The notes under the pieces are model-generated. The model did not search any database. It saw nothing but the letters and a program-made list of their open reading frames with translations, and was not told where the DNA came from. 64,000 bases of DNA from Amycolatopsis jejuensis. Lineage in GTDB: Bacteria; Actinomycetota; Actinomycetes; Mycobacteriales; Pseudonocardiaceae. The stretch lies in the NCBI RefSeq assembly GCF_000717335.1, contig NZ_JNYZ01000020.1, positions 186,001-250,000 on the forward strand. The letters are read 5' to 3'. A program made the position numbers and the translations under genes. Numbering within the stretch: position 1 is the first letter of the stretch; the number at the start of each line of letters is the position of its first letter. Shown here piece by piece: positions 25,288 to 33,704 of the stretch.

Positions 25288-28200
25288 TCACGGGGCGGAG
25301 ACTTTTCCGGATGCGCCGACATAATCCTCAAGCAAGGCACTCAGTCGCTTCTCCACCATCGTCACCGATTTTTCCTTGACGTCGTCGTAACCCTTGATAT
25401 CTTGCGCGCACTCGGCAATAAGAACAGCTGAAGAAAGGTTGTCCGCGCGCAGGCGGGGCAGGATGATCTCCTCCACCAGATCCACATAGGCACCGATCCG
25501 CGCTCGCTCGGCACGTCGGTGCCGGGTCAGGCCGAAGATGTCGACCGGGTTTCCGCGCACTCGCCGCATCGAGGCGAGAATGCGGAACATCGGCATCACA
25601 GCCCATCCCGGAAATGCATACTTTCGGGCACGTCCGGTCGCATTGTTCCTCGAATTGAGGATTTGCGGGGCCAAGTTGACCGAGAAGCGGAAGTCGCCCT
25701 CGAACTCGGAGTGCAGGCGTTCGCGGAATGACGAAGCCGCGTACAGCCGTGCGACCTCGTATTCGTCCTTGTAGGCCATGAGCCGGTAGAGGCTTTCTGT
25801 CACGGCCCGGATGAGTTCGTCGCCATCGATGCGGAGCTCGCGTGTTCTGGCGGCGACCGAGTCGATGACTGCGTCGAAGCGACGGGCGTAAGCCTCGTTC
25901 TGGTATGCAGTGAGCGCGTCGTGTCGTCGTTGCCGGAGGGCATCGACGTGCTGGTCGAGCTGGACAGCACCGGCGTCGAGGCCGGCGATGGTCCGCAGCA
26001 GCGCCTCGTCATGCGCGGCGATCCGGCCCCAGTCGAAAGCGGCCCGGTTGGCCGTGACGGCTACGCCGTTGATTTCGATTGCCTGGTACAGCGATTCGAG
26101 CGCGACCGGGAGGCGCCCGCGCTGCGCCACGTAGCCGAGCATCATGATGTTCCCGTAGATCGAGTCACCCATCAACCGCTCTGCCCACGAACTGGCATCG
26201 AACCCGGCGACGTTGTCGCCGATCGCGCGGCGCACCTCGGCGACGAGAGGTGCCGCGTGGAACGACATGCTCGGATCGCCGGCAAACGCGACAGTCGGGC
26301 TGACATCGGTATTCAGGCACGCCCAAGTACGGTCGCGCGCCATCAGGCCGAGAGATCCGGCAGAGGAGGCGACGACGGCATCTGTGCCGAGAATGACATC
26401 GCACGAGCCGGATCCCACCCTGGGCGGGAACTGGCCGCCGGGTGCGAAGATTTTGACGTGGCTTTCGACCGCACCGTTCTTCTGCGCCAGACCTGACTCG
26501 TTGAGTACGCTGACGCCCTTGCCCTCGAGGTGACCGGCCATCCCGAGCACCGCGCCGACCGTAAGGACTCCGGTCCCGCCGATTCCGCCGACCACGGCGT
26601 TGAAGGAATCCTTGACGGCCGCCGGTTCCGGTTTCGGCAGGCTCGCCACGGCGCGGCCGAAAGCCGCGTCGTCGATGGAGACGGAAGCTTTGCGAGGCAC
26701 CCCACCGTGCACGGTCACGAAGCTCGGGCAGTTCCCCGTGACGCAGGTGTAGTCGAAATTGCACGACGACTGATCGATCCGCCGCTTGCGGCCGAGGTCG
26801 GTTTCGAGGGGTTCGACCGAGATGCAGTTCGAAGCCACGTTGCAGTCGCCGCAGCCCTCGCAGACCTCTTCGTTGATGAACACCCGGGTATCCGGCTGTT
26901 CGGCCCGGCCACGTTTGCGCTCCCGCCGCAGCTCCGCCGCGCACGCCTGGTCGTAGATGAGCACCGTGGGGCCGTTGATCCCGGCCAGCTCGGCCTGCAC
27001 CGGCTCGAGCTCAGCCCGGTCGTGCAGAGTCGTCCGCGCCGGAAGCCTGCGTCGTGCCCGGGTACCGAACCGGCTGACGTCCTCGGTGACGATTGCTACC
27101 CGCTGGACACCCTCTTCCAGTACTTGCCGCGCGATTCCGGCCGCAGACTGTGCCGTCACGGTGGACTGCCCGCCGGTCATCGCAATGTAGCCGTTCAGGA
27201 GGATCTTGAAGGTCATCCGCGTGTTCGCGGCGACGGCGGCGCGGATGGCCAGTTGCCCGGAGTGGTGATAGGTCCCGTCCCCCATGTTCTGGAAGATGTG
27301 GTCGCGTTCGACGAATGGCGCCATCCCGATCCACAGGCCGCCTTCGCCGCCCATCTGCGCGATCAGCTCGGTGGAATGGCCGGGGGCATCCACGGTGAGC
27401 GCCATGTTGTGGCAACCGGTACCGCTGATCGCGACGCCGCCGTCCGGAACCCGGGTCGAGACGTTGTGCGGGCATCCGGAACAGAACCCGGCCTTCCGCA
27501 CGAGGCCGGGTCCGTTCGCGGCGGGCGACTCCACACTGAGCACCCGCAAGCTGATGCTTTCCCGTGGCCTCGGCACGCTGCCCCGGGAATCCTCGCCGTG
27601 CAACGCCGAGAGCCGTCGCGAAATCAAGCGCGCGAGCATCGTCGCGTCGAAGGTGCCATGGCGAGGCAGGAGCGGCTCATCATGCTCGTCCGTCTTCCCC
27701 GTCACGGCCGGGCGGCGATCGGGTGCCAGCCGCCGGAGATACCGGTTTGCCTGGTCCTCCATGACCGGATACTTCGCTTCGACGACGAGGAGCTCGTCGA
27801 AGCCGTCCGCGAACTCGACCAATCCATGGGGGTCCAGCGGCCAGGTCATGGCGGGTTTGTAGAGACCGAGTCCGAGCTCGGCAGCCCGCCCGGCGTCGAT
27901 GCCGAGTTCCGCCAGCGCTCCGAGAACGTCGAGGTAGGTCTTGCCTGCGGTCACGATGCCCAGCCGGCGCCGGCCCGCAGGCCGGAACTCGGTCCGGTCG
28001 AGCCCGTTGAGCCGGGCGAACGCCTGCGCCATGGGCAAGCGCAGCGATCCGATCTCGCTTTCGATGTCCGCGGCCCCGAATGCGCCCCGCCCGCCGTAAC
28101 GGGACACCCCGGTCGACGGCGGCGCGGGGCGATCATCCGGAACCCGGAACCGAAAGCGGTCGAGACTCACGTCGACCACCATTGCGCTCTCGGCGACGTC

Positions 28201-28818
28201 GTTCACGCACGTCAGGCCGACCCATGAACTGGAGCAGCGAGAAAGAGCCCAGCCGGCCAGCCCGAAATCGACGACCTCCTGGACCGTCGCCGGCGCAAGT
28301 ACCGGCATGTGCATGTGGACGAACAAGGTGTCGCTCTGCTGCGCGGTCACCGTGCTGCGTGCCTCGTGGTCATCACCGGCGACAGCGATCACCCCGCCGG
28401 TGCGCGAGGTGCCCTGATACGAACTCGTGCGGATGGCATCCGTGGAGCGCTCGACCCCGGGACCCTTGCCGTACCACAGGCCGAACACGCCGTCGTAGCC
28501 CGACTCGAAGCTGCCGGTGTTCACCCACTGCGTGCCACCCACCTGAGTGGCAGCCAGGTCTTCGTTGACCCCTGGCTCGAAGTGCACGTCGTTCTGCGCC
28601 AGAAGTTCGCGTTGAGCACGGAACCGGGTGTCCAGTCCGCCGAGCGGCGAGCCCGGGTAACCGCTGACGTAGCCGGCCGTGGTCAAGCCGCTGCGCGCAT
28701 CCAGCCCGCGTTGCATCATCGGCAGCCTGACGATCGCATCCCACGCGGTCAGGTAGAAGACTCCGCGGTCGGCGACCATCCGGTCGTCGTGCCGGTAGGC
28801 CGAGGGAGGGGTCGACAT
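25288..28818 (-). CDS. Indolepyruvate/2-oxoacid:ferredoxin oxidoreductase, fused subunits, 1176 aa
   Basis: A single-chain fusion of the TPP-binding alpha part and the gamma part of an indolepyruvate ferredoxin oxidoreductase-like enzyme. Visible landmarks are GYVSGYPGSPLGGLD near residue 50, CSGCPHNVST near 450, the cysteine cluster CEGCGDCNVASNC near 650 and the gamma-domain VGGIGGTGVLTVGAVLGMAG near 745. These enzymes convert aryl or branched 2-oxoacids plus CoA into acyl-CoA, CO2 and reduced ferredoxin. An aminotransferase relic lies just upstream on the same strand and an Lrp gene beyond it, so the original role was probably amino-acid catabolism. Confidence 0.9.
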   Translation of the reverse strand: MSTPPSAYRHDDRMVADRGVFYLTAWDAIVRLPMMQRGLDARSGLTTAGYVSGYPGSPLGGLDTRFRAQRELLAQNDVHFEPGVNEDLAATQVGGTQWVNTGSFESGYDGVFGLWYGKGPGVERSTDAIRTSSYQGTSRTGGVIAVAGDDHEARSTVTAQQSDTLFVHMHMPVLAPATVQEVVDFGLAGWALSRCSSSWVGLTCVNDVAESAMVVDVSLDRFRFRVPDDRPAPPSTGVSRYGGRGAFGAADIESEIGSLRLPMAQAFARLNGLDRTEFRPAGRRRLGIVTAGKTYLDVLGALAELGIDAGRAAELGLGLYKPAMTWPLDPHGLVEFADGFDELLVVEAKYPVMEDQANRYLRRLAPDRRPAVTGKTDEHDEPLLPRHGTFDATMLARLISRRLSALHGEDSRGSVPRPRESISLRVLSVESPAANGPGLVRKAGFCSGCPHNVSTRVPDGGVAISGTGCHNMALTVDAPGHSTELIAQMGGEGGLWIGMAPFVERDHIFQNMGDGTYHHSGQLAIRAAVAANTRMTFKILLNGYIAMTGGQSTVTAQSAAGIARQVLEEGVQRVAIVTEDVSRFGTRARRRLPARTTLHDRAELEPVQAELAGINGPTVLIYDQACAAELRRERKRGRAEQPDTRVFINEEVCEGCGDCNVASNCISVEPLETDLGRKRRIDQSSCNFDYTCVTGNCPSFVTVHGGVPRKASVSIDDAAFGRAVASLPKPEPAAVKDSFNAVVGGIGGTGVLTVGAVLGMAGHLEGKGVSVLNESGLAQKNGAVESHVKIFAPGGQFPPRVGSGSCDVILGTDAVVASSAGSLGLMARDRTWACLNTDVSPTVAFAGDPSMSFHAAPLVAEVRRAIGDNVAGFDASSWAERLMGDSIYGNIMMLGYVAQRGRLPVALESLYQAIEINGVAVTANRAAFDWGRIAAHDEALLRTIAGLDAGAVQLDQHVDALRQRRHDALTAYQNEAYARRFDAVIDSVAARTRELRIDGDELIRAVTESLYRLMAYKDEYEVARLYAASSFRERLHSEFEGDFRFSVNLAPQILNSRNNATGRARKYAFPGWAVMPMFRILASMRRVRGNPVDIFGLTRHRRAERARIGAYVDLVEEIILPRLRADNLSSAVLIAECAQDIKGYDDVKEKSVTMVEKRLSALLEDYVGASGKVSAP

Positions 28819-28879
28819 CGTTCATCTCCTGGCTCAAGGTCGTGGAGCACCGCACTCCGCGAGGCGATTCTGGTGGTCG

Positions 28880-29611
28880 TCAGTGCGCTGCCTGGCGTGG
28901 TGGAACGGGGCCGGCCACATAGGTGACGCCCGCGGCGGCCGCGTGATCGGACGCCCGCACGGTGTCGATTTCGCCGGGAAGGGTCAGCCAGGTGAAGAAT
29001 CCGCCGGATGGGACAGTCCAGGAGACCCCGGACGGCATGCGCTCGTCGAGCGCGGACAGCACTGTTTCGCTGTCGAACGACAGTTCCCGGTATCCGACAT
29101 CCTCAACGAGGAGTATTCCGTCGCGGCGACACAGTTCGACGAGTTGTTCGCGGCATTGCCGCGACTGACCGAGCCCGGTCGGATTGTGGTGATCGGGGAT
29201 CGAGTACCGGATTTTCGGCCGGAGGCCCGACCCGAGCAGCGCGGCCAGAGCCTCGACGTCAAGCCCTGAATCGCCGATGGGGACCGGGCGGACGTCAGCG
29301 CGGCGCGCGCGGAATGCCGTGATGGCGCCGAAGTAGGTCGGCGCTTCGACCACCACCGCGTCCCCTGCCTCGATGAACGACGTGGCAAGCAGCCCGAGCG
29401 CATCGATTCCACCGCTGGTGACCATCAGCTGCGCGGTAACCGCGCTCACCCGGTCGGCAGGGAAGGCTGGCGGGTCCGGGAAACCCCCGGACAAGGTGAT
29501 GGCTCCCGCCGATTCGGTCTGAGCAATGACGGCGGCAGCATCGTCTCCGCAGCTGCGAGCGCTGACCGTCAGCCTGCTGGACCAGTCCGGCGGGCTGTAC
29601 GTCAGAGACAT
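28880..29611 (-). pseudogene. Aminotransferase relic (2-aminoadipate/MocR type) without the PLP lysine
   Basis: The frame is open from ATG 29611 (AGGGAG upstream) but encodes only 243 residues where fold-type I aminotransferases have about 400. Recognisable blocks are AITLSGGFPDPPAFPADRV, VTSGGIDALGLLATSF, IPDHHNPTGLGQSR, LLVEDVGYRELSFDSE and MPSGVSWTVPSGGFFTWLTL. Between the first two blocks the usual LxYxxxxGxxxLR segment is missing. Between ELSFDSE and LSALDERMP roughly 90 residues containing the SFSK lysine are missing. The C-terminus also stops early, at GVTYVAG. All junctions keep frame. It cannot be an active PLP transaminase. The intact gene would have supplied 2-oxoacids to the adjacent ferredoxin oxidoreductase. 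Confidence 0.75.
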
Positions 29612-29725
29612 CTGGTCTCCCTGGTATCCGGGGCGGCCTCGACCGCCGCGAAACGACTTCGACAGGCGCTGACGGGGCGTTGCTGTCATTGCTGAAGAGT
29701 TAGCGTGCATACAGCAGGCCGACTG

Positions 29726-29763
29726 GGTCAACTAGATATCGTTCAACTGATCAAAATGGTCAG
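29726..29763 (+). promoter_or_regulatory. Lrp-type module, copy 1
   Basis: GGTCAACTAG, eight variable bases, then CAACTGATCAAAATGGTCAG. The copy at 30364-30401 has the identical first block, the same spacing and 15 of 20 matching bases in the second block. It lies about 115 bases upstream of the aminotransferase relic. Confidence 0.6.
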
Positions 29764-30363
29764 CGTGGGTTGCTGATAGCCGATGTGGATGGGCGAATTG
29801 GTCAACCCGGCTCTGCCGAACGCGGATCCATCGGGCCGCCGAGCCCGACGCGACAGGTATTGCAGGCGTCAAGCGCTGTACGTCGCATTGCCGAGGAGGC
29901 GTTCGGCCCCGAGGTGGTCGACCGGCGTTACTCGATCATGATCGGGTTCGTGGGCGCCCTGATCCGCCAACCACCCGCAGTGGCGCAGGGGCCGCTTCTT
30001 CAGGGCAATTGCGGCTCACCGAGTAGATCAGGGGTGAGGCCGCCGCCGCGGAACCGAGGGCTGATCCTAAGACGTTCGCCGCGGCGCCGAGGTTGAGAAC
30101 ATGGGCGATCCCCGGGTTGAGGCAGGTCCGCGCCAAATCGAACAGCGGGTCACTCGACTGCGCGAATTCCATCGTTCCATCGCCGGTCGTGCCGAATCCC
30201 AACGACTGAGCGGTGGTGCACAAGACCCAGCGCCTCCCACAAGCTCAGTTCTCGGCGCATGGCAGCAGCACTCGTTGACGGGTCTACCGGTCATCGGTCC
30301 TCCGTCGGTCTTGCCTGAGGCGCAGCTGGTCTCCGCGAGAAAGTGCATTCCGCAGCACATCCA

Positions 30364-30401
30364 GGTCAACTAGGATGACCACAACTAATCAATCCGATCA
30401 G
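30364..30401 (+). promoter_or_regulatory. Lrp-type module, copy 2
   Basis: GGTCAACTAG, eight variable bases, then CAACTAATCAATCCGATCAG, ending 25 bases before the GTG of the lrp-like gene, where it would overlap the promoter. With copy 1 it brackets the whole intergenic region, consistent with cooperative binding of an Lrp octamer and autoregulation. Confidence 0.6.
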
Positions 30402-30426
30402 TCACAAGGTCAGAGCAGGCGATGAG

Positions 30427-30960
30427 GTGAACGAACCGGTGGGCACCGAGCGGCTTGTCCTGGATCGGCTGGATGTGGAGCTGGTCGGCGTACTGGCGCG
30501 GGATGCGAGAATCGGGGTCGGCGAGCTGGCTGCCGCGCTCGGGATCGCCCGGAACACCGTCCAGTCAAGACTTCGCCGGCTGGCTGCGGAGGGGCTTCTG
30601 CGCGGCTACCGGCCGGACATCGATCTGGCCCGCGCAGGTGCCGACGTCATGGCCTTCATGGCGATCGAGCTGACGCAGGGGCATCAGCGGCAGGTGATCA
30701 AAGCGATGAGCGCCGTGCCTGAAGTACTCGAGATCCACACCACGACCGGCCGCGAAGACCTGCTTGTCCGGTTGGCGACAGTCTCGCATGCCGCCCTGCA
30801 GGCGTTGATCGAGCGGCTTCTCGCGATTCCCGGCGTGACACGTGGTACCACCTCATTGGCGTTGTCGACACCACTCGCATACCGGACACAGCCGCTGCTG
30901 GAAAAGATCACGGAAAACTCCGGCTGGGGCAGGTCGACACCACTGCCGAAGACCGTCTGA
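30427..30960 (+). CDS. Lrp/AsnC-family regulator, 177 aa
   Basis: The N-terminal helix-turn-helix is LDVELVGVLARDARIGVGEL followed by AAALGIARNTVQSRLRRLAA (about 14-53). The C-terminal RAM domain is recognisable in VPEVLEIHTTTGREDLLVRL. The start is GTG at 30427. It is divergent from the aminotransferase relic and the 2-oxoacid:ferredoxin oxidoreductase, which it probably regulates in response to an amino acid. Its stop lies 87 bases before the left island repeat. Confidence 0.93.
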   Translation: MNEPVGTERLVLDRLDVELVGVLARDARIGVGELAAALGIARNTVQSRLRRLAAEGLLRGYRPDIDLARAGADVMAFMAIELTQGHQRQVIKAMSAVPEVLEIHTTTGREDLLVRLATVSHAALQALIERLLAIPGVTRGTTSLALSTPLAYRTQPLLEKITENSGWGRSTPLPKTV

Positions 30961-31034
30961 CACGTCACGACCTCAGGCGATTTGAGACGTCCGGCGCGAA
31001 GGTGCGGACAAGCAAACGAGATTCCGGCCATTTT

Positions 31035-31075
31035 CGGGATGTCTCTCCCGTTCAGTCGGCAAAGCAAGCGCTAAG
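31035..31075 (+). repeat. Left island direct repeat (putative att site)
   Basis: A 26-base block at 31047-31072 (beginning CCCGTTCAGTCGG, ending GCAAGCGCT) is repeated exactly and in the same orientation at 63001-63026. The 12 bases before it match in 9 positions, and the spacing is kept, so similarity runs for about 41 bases. It lies immediately outside the left AbrB-like/recombinase pair. Confidence 0.85.
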
Positions 31076-31205
31076 CCAATTTGTCCCGTGATAGGTCACC
31101 TGATGCCGATCGCAGTCGGAACCACGTTCCGACCGACGTCCAGCCCCTGCCCGCTGCGTCGCCCCCAGCCGATGTCCCCTCCCACCCGGTTCTCGCGGTG
31201 GTCGG

Positions 31206-31661
31206 ATGTCTGAGCCGCGAGTCGTCCCCGTGGTCCACCTGGAACTGCCGCACATCGCGATGCCGGACGTCCGCGAGTCGTCGCTGCCGGTGGCCCCGCT
31301 GTCTCCGCAGCGGAGACACGCGACGTGGAGGTACACCATGGTCCGGCTGGACACCTCCGGCCGGCTGGCGAGCCGAGCGTTGCTGACCGCACTCGGCTGG
31401 AAACCGGACACCCCCTTGACAGTCACGGTCTGGCACGGCACTGCCCTCCTGTTCCGCCGGGACCCGAACGGTGTGGCCGCCCCCGACCGCAACCTTTACC
31501 TCACGATTCCGGCCGCGCTGCGGTCTCGATGCAACCTCCGAGCCAGCGACCCGGTCCTGCTCGCCGGCCAACCCGACGACACCGTGATCGTCTACACGAT
31601 TCCCCTCCTCGAGGACCTGCTGACCGACACCCACTCCCGCATCACGGCCGGAGAGATGTGA
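31206..31661 (+). CDS. AbrB/SpoVT-like DNA-binding protein, left copy, 151 aa
   Basis: The C-terminal two thirds has the swapped-hairpin pattern: RLDTSGRLASRALLTALGW, then LYLTIPAALRSRCNLRASDP, then VLLAGQPDDTVIVY. The right-hand gene at 61117-61656 aligns over the same region (RLDDSGRFHD, VALPSYARKHLDLAPKD, ALLAAAPKSRAVIVY). The ATG at 31206 is used because the N-terminal extension has a counterpart in the right copy. ATG 31338 has a better ribosome site (GGAGG, six bases). Its TGA overlaps the recombinase ATG (TGATG). It probably acts with the recombinase as accessory or regulatory protein. Confidence 0.7.
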   Translation: MSEPRVVPVVHLELPHIAMPDVRESSLPVAPLSPQRRHATWRYTMVRLDTSGRLASRALLTALGWKPDTPLTVTVWHGTALLFRRDPNGVAAPDRNLYLTIPAALRSRCNLRASDPVLLAGQPDDTVIVYTIPLLEDLLTDTHSRITAGEM

Positions 31662-32704
31662 TGACGACCCCTTCTGCCGACATGATCGCGGCCGCGAAGA
31701 CACTCCTCGCCACCATGGGCCTGTCTGCAGCCGACCTGAACGACACGAAACCCGCCGCCCGCACAGTGCCGACCTTCACCGAGTACGTTCCCGTCGCGCT
31801 GCGCGCCGCATCGCCAACCTCAGCCGCCGTGTGGCAGTGCTACCTCAACGTGCTGATCAACGAATGGCCCACCCGCCCGATCGACGAGCCCACCACCACC
31901 GAACTCACCAGCCTGTCGATCACCGTCCAGGAACGCTCCGCACAAGGCAGCGGCACCCGCGGCGGCCGCGGCGCTCGCGCCACTTTCATCGATGCCATCC
32001 GATTCCTCTACCGATGCGCAGTCGCAGACAAGCTGATCACCTTCAACGACAACCCAGTCATCGGCCTGAGAAAACCCACCAAACGCCCCAGCACCCGCCG
32101 CGCACTCACCAGCAAGCAACTCACCGACATCAACGACATCAACGACATCAACGACATCGTGGCAACCACCGGCCGTGACCCAGCCCTCGACAGCCTGGTC
32201 ATCCGCCTGCACACCGAAACAGCCTGCCGCCGAGGCGGCGCCAAAGCACTGCGCCCCTGCGACCTCGAAACCACCCACCTCACCCTCCGATTGCGCGAGA
32301 AAGGCTGCACCATCCGAGACCAACCCATCTCCCCCACCCTCATGACCGGCCTCCTGGCCCACACCGAACATCGAGCACCCGGCGCAGACCCGACCGGACC
32401 GCTGCTGATCCAGGCCAACGGCAACCCCGTCGGCGACAACTACTACCAACTCCTGTAGGCGCGAATCGGACAACACCTGCCATGGGTGAAGAACCTCGGC
32501 GTCTCCGCCCACTGGCTCAGATACACCACCCTGACCTGGGTCGAACGCAACTTCGGCTACGCCATCGCAGCCGGATACGCAGGACACGTCCCCGTCAGCA
32601 ACCGAGCAGGCAACACCCTGACCTACGTCGCAGCCACCCCCGCAGAAATCGCCACCGCGCTGACCGGCGAACCACATCCACTCGCAATAGCTGAACCACA
32701 ATAA
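31661..32704 (+). pseudogene. Tyrosine recombinase, left copy, broken by an in-frame amber codon
   Basis: Aligned with the intact recombinase at 61653-62696, this gene keeps the same frame throughout. TAG at 32456-32458 stands where the intact copy has Trp268 (TGG). The truncated product of 265 residues keeps the first catalytic Arg (ETACRRGGAKALR) and Lys (LREKG). It loses HWLR, GHV and the nucleophile Tyr (NTLTYVAAT), which are still encoded downstream. A second oddity is a 9-base tandem repeat GACATCAAC, 3.7 copies at 32126-32158, giving DINDINDIND where the other copy has DINHVATT. It is probably inactive unless the stop is read through. Confidence 0.85.
32126..32158 (+). repeat. 9-bp tandem repeat inside the left recombinase
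   Basis: Three full copies of GACATCAAC plus GACATC. The unit keeps the reading frame and lengthens a loop of the recombinase by a few residues relative to the right-hand homologue. Confidence 0.85.
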
Positions 32705-32740
32705 AGCGACACCGCACACCTACACGCTGAATCTGCGATC

Positions 32741-32790
32741 CTCCGCTTTGGGAGCGGAGGGTCGCAGGTTCAAATCCTGTCATCCCGACC
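32741..32790 (+). other. 3' half of tRNA-Pro (anticodon TGG): integration scar
   Basis: The anticodon stem TCCGC/GCGGA encloses loop TTTGGGA (anticodon TGG at 32749-32751). The variable loop GGGTC, T-arm GCAGG-TTCAAAT-CCTGT, acceptor strand CATCCCG and discriminator A-CC follow in order. No acceptor 5' strand or D-arm precedes it: the upstream bases cannot pair. This is what remains at the distal end of an element that integrated within a tRNA gene. It starts 36 bases after the left recombinase and is followed by a tRNA-like terminator. Confidence 0.85.
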
Positions 32791-32794
32791 GATA

Positions 32795-32823
32795 GGGGCT
32801 GGACCTGCGGGTTCAGCCCCTTT
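32795..32823 (+). terminator. Intrinsic terminator of the former tRNA-Pro gene
   Basis: GGGGCTGGACC pairs with GGTTCAGCCCC (one G-T pair) around a TGCG loop and is followed by TTTCT. Position and form are those of a native tRNA terminator, so this side of the scar is likely the original chromosomal side. Confidence 0.8.
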
Positions 32824-32826
32824 CTC

Positions 32827-33165
32827 GTGCCGCCGGATGCGGCACGTGAGCTAGCACAGCGCTCAGTGACACTCCTATTTGAGGATTTTCACCCGCGCAC
32901 CCCAGCACTCATCCCCGCTCCCGCGCCCCGGCAGAGCTTGATCGACGAGCAGGCCATGTCACTCGAGGCGGAGAACAAGAGCCCCCGCACGATCCGCGGC
33001 TACTGCGACGCCGCGCGTTTCTTCCACATCTGGCTCGCCAACCCCATCGCGCCCGCGGACGCCAACAACCCCGAAGCCTGGCTGGCGTCGGTCCCGCCCG
33101 CTCCCACCTGCCCGGAGGACTACGAGCCGAAGCACGTCAACCGGGTCGCATCCACCTTCGCGTCA
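32827..33165 (+). pseudogene. Integrase N-terminal fragment
   Basis: Residues 38-75 read SLIDEQAMSLEAENKSPRTI followed by RGYCDAARFFHIWLA. This is the SAM-like core-binding domain found at the start of tyrosine recombinases. Similarity fades after HVNRVAS, and no catalytic domain follows in any frame. It is a truncated second integrase next to the tRNA scar, unrelated to the AbrB-linked recombinase. Confidence 0.65.
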
Positions 33166-33704
33166 CCATGCGAGATCTACGGGTGCCGCAGGCGACGGCG
33201 GCCGCGTGTTCCTTGCCCTCAGTGCTGTCGGGTCAGCCCGAGGTTCGGTGCCCGTCTCTCGGCTGGTCCGTTCCTCGGGCCATGGGCCGAAGCCGGCGTG
33301 CCCCACCAGCGACGACCTGGCCCTCCACGAGTGCGGCCGGTGTTCCTCAGCTCGCGGCGGTCCTGAGCCGGGAGGCTCCTCGGGTCTGGCACCCACCTGC
33401 CCACCGTCATCCGTACAAACCGATACTGCGGGCAAAGGCATTATTGGCCCATTGGCCAACTGCGCGCCGGCCACGGCTGGCCACAAGAACATGGTCTTCT
33501 CGGGGGGCGTGTCCTTACCCTTTACCAATCCGTCAGGGACATCGAGGGAGAAGACGAGGTGGTCGCGCCCAGCAGTTCCGATCAGCCGAACAACGACCAG
33601 CCGACCGCTTGGTCCGGCACGTTCGGTCTGCCGGCCCTGGTTGTCTCGCGCGGATTTCAGGGTCATTGCCGCAGTTTTCGAGATCAGACGGAGGACCTAC
33701 TGAT
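33166..33704. other. Scar region without recognisable genes
   Basis: About 540 bases between the integrase fragment and the transporter. Open frames on both strands have compositions typical of chance frames in GC-rich DNA and resemble nothing I know. The last bases hold a GAGG ribosome-binding site for the transporter. Confidence 0.5.

Larger units (their letters stand above)
29612..30426. other. Long divergent intergenic region with two Lrp-type modules
   Basis: An 815-base space between the aminotransferase relic and the Lrp gene. The two ends carry matching 38-bp modules described separately. In between, short open frames exist on both strands (about 29770-30096 plus, 29936-30223 minus), but I recognise none. 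They may be remains of a decayed gene. Confidence 0.5.

Noticed and set aside
32126..32158. CRISPR-like or regulatory iteron array
   Set aside because: It is a short in-frame 9-bp tandem repeat within the recombinase coding sequence, without spacers.
32701..32790. A complete tRNA-Pro gene
   Set aside because: No acceptor 5' strand or D-arm can be formed upstream of the anticodon arm; only the 3' half is present.
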